A stretch of DNA of 64,000 nucleotides from Sphingomonas sp. (GTDB lineage Bacteria; Pseudomonadota; Alphaproteobacteria; Sphingomonadales; Sphingomonadaceae): positions 1,054,001 through 1,118,000 of the forward strand of contig NZ_JAFKMA010000001.1 of the NCBI RefSeq assembly GCF_017304635.1, written 5' to 3'. The notes beneath the pieces were generated by a model. That model saw nothing but the letters and a program-made list of their open reading frames with translations. It was not told the origin of the DNA and ran no database searches. The position numbers and the translations under genes are program-made. Of the stretch, positions 60,230-64,000 are shown piece after piece (the stretch's first letter is position 1; every line of letters begins with the position of its first letter).

Positions 60230-61336
60230 ATGCGAGTCGGTGTCCCCAAGGAAATCAAGAACCACGAATATCGCGTCGGGCTGACCCCCGCCTCGGTCGC
60301 CGAGCTGGTCCATGCCGGCCATGAAGTAATCGTCGAGACCAACGCCGGCACCGGCATCGACTTCGACGACAGCGCCTATACCGACGTCGGCGCGCGCATC
60401 GTCGCGACCGCCGCCGACGTGTTCGACCAGGCCGAGATGATCGTGAAGGTGAAGGAGCCGCAGGCGAGCGAGATCGCGATGCTCAAAGGCCACCACCTGC
60501 TGTTCACCTACCTCCACCTCGCCGCCGACAAGCCGCAGGCGGAGGGCCTCATGAAGTCGGGCGCGACCTGCATCGCGTACGAGACGGTGACGGATCGAAA
60601 GGGCGGCCTCCCGCTGCTCAAACCGATGAGCGAAGTCGCCGGCCGCATGTCGGTCCAGGTTGGCGCGCATTATCTGGAAAAGGAACAGGGCGGCCGCGGC
60701 GTCCTGCTCGGCGGCGTGCCGGGCGTGGCCCCGGCCAAGGTCGCGATCCTGGGCGGCGGCATTTCCGGCGTGAACGCCGCGCAGATGGCGGTCGGCATGC
60801 GCGCCGACGTCACGATCTACGACATCTCGAACGATCGCCTGGCCGAGCTCGACATGTTCTTTTCGAGCCAGATCAAGACCGAATATGCGTCGAAGGCGGC
60901 GATCGCGGCGGCGGTCAAGGACGCCAGCCTGGTGATCGGCGCGGTGCTGGTGCCGGGAGCGGCGGCACCGAAGCTCGTCACGCGCGAGATGGTCAAGACG
61001 ATGAAGCGCGGATCGGTGCTGGTCGATATCGCGATCGACCAGGGCGGCTGTTTCGAGACCAGCCACGCGACGACGCACGAGGACCCGGTGTTCCTGGTCG
61101 ACGACGTGATCCACTATTGCGTCGCCAACATGCCGGGCGCGGTCGCGCGCACCTCGGCGTTTGCGCTCAACAACGCGACGCTGCCGTTCGCGTTGCAACT
61201 CGCCAATCTGGGTGCGGAAGCGGCGATGAAGGCGAACCCGCACCTCGCGGCGGGGCTCAACGTCTACAAGGGCAAGATCGCGTACAAGGCGGTCGCCGAC
61301 GATCTCGACCTGCCCTACCAAGCCTGGAACGGATAA
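60230..61336 (+). CDS. ald: Alanine dehydrogenase
   Basis: NAD-dependent conversion of L-alanine to pyruvate and ammonia. The 368-aa protein starts MRVGVPKEIKNHEYRVGLTP, with the catalytic Lys in IVKVKEPQ and His in FTYLHLAAD; NAD fold ILGGGISGVNAAQMAVGM and the DIAIDQGGCFETSHATTHEDP motif are present. An AGGAG ribosome site precedes the ATG. Divergent regulator on the other side. Confidence 0.95.
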   Translation: MRVGVPKEIKNHEYRVGLTPASVAELVHAGHEVIVETNAGTGIDFDDSAYTDVGARIVATAADVFDQAEMIVKVKEPQASEIAMLKGHHLLFTYLHLAADKPQAEGLMKSGATCIAYETVTDRKGGLPLLKPMSEVAGRMSVQVGAHYLEKEQGGRGVLLGGVPGVAPAKVAILGGGISGVNAAQMAVGMRADVTIYDISNDRLAELDMFFSSQIKTEYASKAAIAAAVKDASLVIGAVLVPGAAAPKLVTREMVKTMKRGSVLVDIAIDQGGCFETSHATTHEDPVFLVDDVIHYCVANMPGAVARTSAFALNNATLPFALQLANLGAEAAMKANPHLAAGLNVYKGKIAYKAVADDLDLPYQAWNG

Positions 61337-61372
61337 GGAACAAAGGCGTTGGTCGCCGGAAAGGAATGTCCC

Positions 61373-61591
61373 GTGACCGACGTCAATCCGAAAGACCATC
61401 CGACCGGCAATGCCGAGAAGGATCCTGACGACTGGACCACCGGCGATGAGCCGATGACCGGCGCGCAGGCGAGCTATCTCAAGACGCTGAGCGAGGAAGC
61501 CGGCGAGGATTTCGACGAGTCTCTGACCAAGGCCGATGCGTCGAAACGGATCGACGCCTTGCAGGTGAAGACCGGGCGCGGGGTGGATTGA
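61373..61591 (+). CDS. DUF3072 family small protein
   Basis: A 72-aa acidic protein (VTDVNPKDHPTGNAEKDPDD), with the family core WTTGDEPMTGAQASYLKTLSEEAGEDF and KADASKRIDALQ. Function unknown in bacteria. A GTG at 61373 with AAGGA upstream is preferred over an upstream TTG at 61349. It follows ald by 36 bases and may be in the same transcript. Confidence 0.8.
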   Translation: MTDVNPKDHPTGNAEKDPDDWTTGDEPMTGAQASYLKTLSEEAGEDFDESLTKADASKRIDALQVKTGRGVD

Positions 61592-61618
61592 GGCGCCCTC
61601 GGGTTCGATCGGCCCGGA

Positions 61619-62254
61619 TTATTGCTGGCTGAAGCGCGGGTCGGCCAGGATGCGGTCGAGCAGCGCCAGCCGCGCCGCGATCGCGATGCGATAGCTCGCC
61701 TTGGCCGGTGTCAACGCCAGCGCCCGCGCCCAATACGGCCGCGCCTTCGCGAACTCCCCGGCGCGCAGATAGGCGTTGCCGAGGAAATAGGGCGGCCCGG
61801 GATGCTGCGGCGCGATCGTCATCGCACGCTGGAACGCGAACAGCGCCGCCGGCGACACCATCGCGTGGTCGTGCAGCGCGATGACGTTGCCGAGCTCGCT
61901 CCACAGCCCGAAATCGTTCGGCAACGCGCGCAACGCGCCCGCCAACACGCCGGCCGCGAAGGTCGTGTCGCCCTCGCTCAACTGCGCGTCGGCGATCGCG
62001 AAATAGGCCGATTCGGTGCTGAAGCGGCCGTACAGATCGTCGCGCATCTGCGTGTAGGCGGGCGGCGGCGGCAGCTTGACCGCGTCCGCCTCCGCCGGAT
62101 GCGCGGCGAGGTCCGGCTCGCCCTGCCACGCATAGCCCGCCGCCCCCAGCATCAGGAACGTCGCCACCAGCGTCCACAACGTCCGCGGCACGCGCAACAC
62201 CAGCAACAGCGCCGCGACCGTCGCGATCAGCAGCACCAGCGTCAGCCAGCCCAT
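61619..62254 (-). CDS. CcmI-like TPR protein of cytochrome c maturation
   Basis: A 211-aa protein. Two N-terminal membrane helices (LTLVLLIATVAALLLVL and WTLVATFLMLGAAGYAW), then TPR helices with ADAQLSEGDTTFAAGVLAGAL, LWSELGNVIALHD and YFLGNAYLRAGEFAKARPYWARAL. CcmI-type TPR proteins deliver apocytochrome c to CcmF/H. It starts at ATG 62254, sharing one base with the ccmH stop, and ends the ccm cluster. Confidence 0.82.
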   Translation of the reverse strand: MGWLTLVLLIATVAALLLVLRVPRTLWTLVATFLMLGAAGYAWQGEPDLAAHPAEADAVKLPPPPAYTQMRDDLYGRFSTESAYFAIADAQLSEGDTTFAAGVLAGALRALPNDFGLWSELGNVIALHDHAMVSPAALFAFQRAMTIAPQHPGPPYFLGNAYLRAGEFAKARPYWARALALTPAKASYRIAIAARLALLDRILADPRFSQQ

Positions 62255-62763
62255 CACCGCACCCTCCGCCGAAAGCTCGACCGTGCAATCCACGCTCCCA
62301 CGACCAGCAGCGCGATCGGCGCGAGCCACAGCGGCCAGGTCGCGCCGTCGAGCGGCGGGTCGTAGCTGATATAATCGCCGTAGCGGCCGATCAGCCAGTG
62401 ACGCACCTGCCCCGGCGTCTCGCCCCCGGCGATCCGTTCGCGGATCAGGCTGCGCATCGTCCCGGCGATCGGCGCCTGGCTATCGGCGATCGACTGGCCC
62501 TGGCACTCGACGCAGCGGATCGTCGTCATCAGCGCTCGCGCCTGCGCTTCCTGCGCGCGGTCGGGAAGCTGGGTATCGGCGAGCGAAGTTTGCGCCAGCG
62601 CCGGCGTCGCGAACGCCATCAGCGCCCCAACCCAAACCGTCACCCCGGCCTTGTGCCGGGGTCCACTACGCCGCACGCTCTTCGCTGGAGCTTCTTGCCA
62701 CGTCTCTTGCCGCTTGGTGGATGCCGGGACGAGCCCGGCATGACGGAGCAGGAAACCCGTCAC
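62254..62763 (-). CDS. ccmH: Cytochrome c maturation protein CcmH with repeat-derived N-terminus
   Basis: Holds the thioredox site IRCVECQGQSIADSQ (Cys-x2-Cys) used to reduce apocytochrome c. The catalytic part has MTTIRCVECQGQSIADSQAP, GRYGDYISYDP and a C-terminal helix WPLWLAPIALLVVGAWIA. I start at a GTG (62763) overlapping the ccmG stop as GTGA, with GGAAGG upstream; this gives 169 aa. The first 40 codons lie in the mosaic repeat at 62637-62746 and place basic residues (RRSGPRHKAG) just before the signal helix. A GTG at 62643 would give 129 aa without the repeat part. Confidence 0.8.
   Translation of the reverse strand: MTGFLLRHAGLVPASTKRQETWQEAPAKSVRRSGPRHKAGVTVWVGALMAFATPALAQTSLADTQLPDRAQEAQARALMTTIRCVECQGQSIADSQAPIAGTMRSLIRERIAGGETPGQVRHWLIGRYGDYISYDPPLDGATWPLWLAPIALLVVGAWIARSSFRRRVR
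62637..62746. repeat. Mosaic inverted repeat inside the 5' end of ccmH
   Basis: Arms 62637-62666 and 62717-62746 are inverted versions of the same unit (CCGTCA...CCGG...CCGG...CCAC), imperfect. The element is like the one at 57486-57590. It falls within the ccmH reading frame and does not break it. Confidence 0.65.
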
Positions 62764-63287
62764 TTCGCCGCCTTCCATGCGCGGAGGATGTCGGCGACCT
62801 GATCGTCCTGCAGGTTGCTGACATACTGGCGCACGATCCGGCCCTTGCCGTCGACCAGGAACGTCTCGGGCACCCCGGCCGAGCCCAGCGTGACCTGAAC
62901 CCGGCCGCCGGCATCGTTGCCGATCCGCTGGAACGGATCGCCGTAGCGCGCCAGGAAATCGCGCACACCGTCGGGCGTGTCGTTGATCGCGATTCCATCG
63001 ATCGGCACGCCGGCGGCGGCCAGCTTCGCCAGCGCCGGCGCTTCCGCCCGGCACGGCACGCACCAGCTGCCGAACACGTTGATGAGCCGCGGTTGCCCCC
63101 CGCCATAGGCCGTCCGCGCGACGCCGGGCTTGGTCGGCAACATCGCGGGCAACGCGAAATCGGGCAGCGGCTTGTCGGTCAGCGCCGAATGCACCGTGCG
63201 GCTCGCTGGCCGCAGCAGCCCGAACCCGACCAGCGCGAACAGCCCGGCGAACAGCACCAGCGGAAGCCACAGCAACGCGCGCCTCAT
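62760..63287 (-). CDS. ccmG: Thiol:disulfide interchange protein CcmG (DsbE)
   Basis: A 175-aa membrane-anchored periplasmic thioredoxin. It has an N-terminal helix (LLWLPLVLFAGLFALVGFGL), then the DsbE fold with NVFGSWCVPCRAEAP, where WCVPC is the active site, and GVPETFLVDGKGRIV. It reduces CcmH/apocytochrome. ATG 63287 overlaps the ccmF stop by 4 nt; its stop overlaps the proposed GTG of ccmH. Confidence 0.93.
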   Translation of the reverse strand: MRRALLWLPLVLFAGLFALVGFGLLRPASRTVHSALTDKPLPDFALPAMLPTKPGVARTAYGGGQPRLINVFGSWCVPCRAEAPALAKLAAAGVPIDGIAINDTPDGVRDFLARYGDPFQRIGNDAGGRVQVTLGSAGVPETFLVDGKGRIVRQYVSNLQDDQVADILRAWKAAK

Positions 63288-64000
63288 GCATAGCCCTCCT
63301 CGTCCGCCAGCCGCCGCCGCGTCCGCCGCGCGCGCCACCACCGCCCGAGGATCGACAGCGCCCCGCCCAGCGCGACCAGCCCGCCGCCGGCCCAGATCAA
63401 CGTCACGAACGGCTTCCACCACAATCGCAACTGGTATCCGCCTTGCCCGTCCGCCTGGCCGAGCACGGTGTAGAGCTGGCCGTCGAGCATCGTGCGGATC
63501 GCCGATTCGTTGGTGGTGGTCGGCGGGTTGGCGAAGAAGTGCTGTTCGGGCGACAGCGTGAACGCGTCACCCTCGCCCCGCGTCACCGTCAGGTCGGCGG
63601 CCAACCCGGAGAAGTTCTGCGCCACCACCGGGCGCAGTCCGGCCAGCCGGACGCGGAACGGCCCGACCGCGACGGGATCGCCCGGCCGCACGACCACCAG
63701 CCGCTCCTCCGTGAACGCGCTGTCGCAGGCGATCCCGGCCAGGCTGACCGCAATGCCGACATGCGCCACGACCATGCCCCAGATCGTCAGCGGGGTGCGA
63801 CGCCAACTGCGCCCCCACAACGGCGCGACGCTCGCCACCGCCAGCCCCGCCGCCAGCGCCAGCCCGAGCAGCGGCAGCACGCCCGCGCCCCAGGCGAACG
63901 GCACCAACACGATCAGCGCGATCCCGAACGCCGCGACCGGCGGCGTCATCCGCCTGAGCAGCGCGCTCGCCTCGTCGCGCCGCCACCGCAGCAGCGGCCC
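63284..64000 (-). CDS. ccmF: Cytochrome c maturation haem lyase CcmF, C-terminal part (cut by window edge)
   Basis: The gene runs off the right edge; 238 codons are visible. The start of the visible part (GPLLRWRRDEASALL) matches the CcmF segment after the central helices. Following are membrane helices, WGMVVAHVGIAVSLAGIA with a conserved His, the periplasmic part ending LSPEQHFFANPPTTTNESAI, and a last helix WAGGGLVALGGALSIL. CcmF ligates haem to apocytochrome c. It overlaps ccmG by 4 nt. Confidence 0.9.
   Translation of the reverse strand, partial: GPLLRWRRDEASALLRRMTPPVAAFGIALIVLVPFAWGAGVLPLLGLALAAGLAVASVAPLWGRSWRRTPLTIWGMVVAHVGIAVSLAGIACDSAFTEERLVVVRPGDPVAVGPFRVRLAGLRPVVAQNFSGLAADLTVTRGEGDAFTLSPEQHFFANPPTTTNESAIRTMLDGQLYTVLGQADGQGGYQLRLWWKPFVTLIWAGGGLVALGGALSILGRWWRARRTRRRLADEEGYA

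Noticed and set aside
1-64000. CRISPR arrays, insertion sequences, prophage or integrase genes
   Set aside because: No regularly spaced direct repeats and no transposase, integrase or phage structural ORF were found by reading all long frames.

Overview
The window is about 64 kb of very GC-rich DNA, almost fully coding, with short intergenic gaps and frequent 4-bp ATGA/GTGA overlaps between genes. Gene content and order (chpT, a ChpT-adjacent che operon, RpoH with its diagnostic box, paired cysteine desulfurases with a ferredoxin, ccmF-ccmG-ccmH-TPR, and an XrtA/PEP-CTERM exopolysaccharide locus) point to an alphaproteobacterium of the order Sphingomonadales, most likely Sphingomonas or a close relative. 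This is inferred from content and from recognised protein families; no database was searched.

Layout. 1-2187: a truncated secreted or membrane protein gene and a 45-aa membrane protein gene, divergent from aroK-aroB (shikimate pathway). 2184-5844: DUF423 protein, diacylglycerol kinase, K+/H+ antiporter, IscU-like protein and CvpA, mostly chained by overlaps. 5857-11264: radA, a PAS protein, a GST, an SDR, a GT4 glycosyltransferase, a thioredoxin-like ferredoxin and a J-domain protein. 11494-11878: RNase P RNA. 11914-12972: small membrane protein and peptidoglycan amidase. 13020-18918: cheA-cheW-cheY-cheB-cheR, plus chpT upstream, with a CtrA-like box before cheA. 19032-23529: rluD, rpoH, a membrane protein, and one long ORF joining a FAD amine oxidase to a complete MtgA transglycosylase. 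23815-25772: ybaB-family gene and dnaX. 26083-26983: two small, very basic secreted proteins; copies of a structured repeat lie on either side of this pair. 27340-29839: ferredoxin and two cysteine desulfurases. 29941-35315: alpha/beta hydrolase, threonine dehydratase with two tiny membrane proteins, a polyamine pair (type III decarboxylase under an apparent RNA switch, and a deoxyhypusine-synthase-like enzyme), MAPEG protein and a small HTH-like protein.

35401-52519 is one large XrtA (exosortase A) locus: asparagine synthase-like amidotransferase, a glycosyltransferase-XrtA-EpsI fusion, FemAB protein, polysaccharide deacetylase, XrtA ATPase, outer-membrane barrel, tyrosine autokinase, chain-length determinant and export lipoprotein, then a decarboxylase, acyl-CoA ligase, acyl carrier protein and two unusual hydrolases. 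Together these would make, modify and export an exopolysaccharide and process PEP-CTERM proteins. No PEP-CTERM substrate was seen in the window. 52523-64000: trxB, an esterase, thiolase, a CoA-ester lyase, tRNA-Met, a 2H phosphoesterase, kup, an Lrp regulator divergent from ald, a DUF3072 protein, and the end of a cytochrome c maturation operon (ccmF partial, ccmG, ccmH, TPR protein).

The most novel signal is a dispersed element of about 270 bp present twice (25784-26050 on plus, 27071-27340 on minus). Both copies can fold into the same three-way junction, and paired positions change together between copies. Other points of interest are the two gene fusions, a ribosome-site-sequestering leader before the ornithine/lysine decarboxylase, a terminator-like hairpin that contains the ribosome site of the MAPEG gene, and a mosaic repeat inserted in frame at the start of ccmH.
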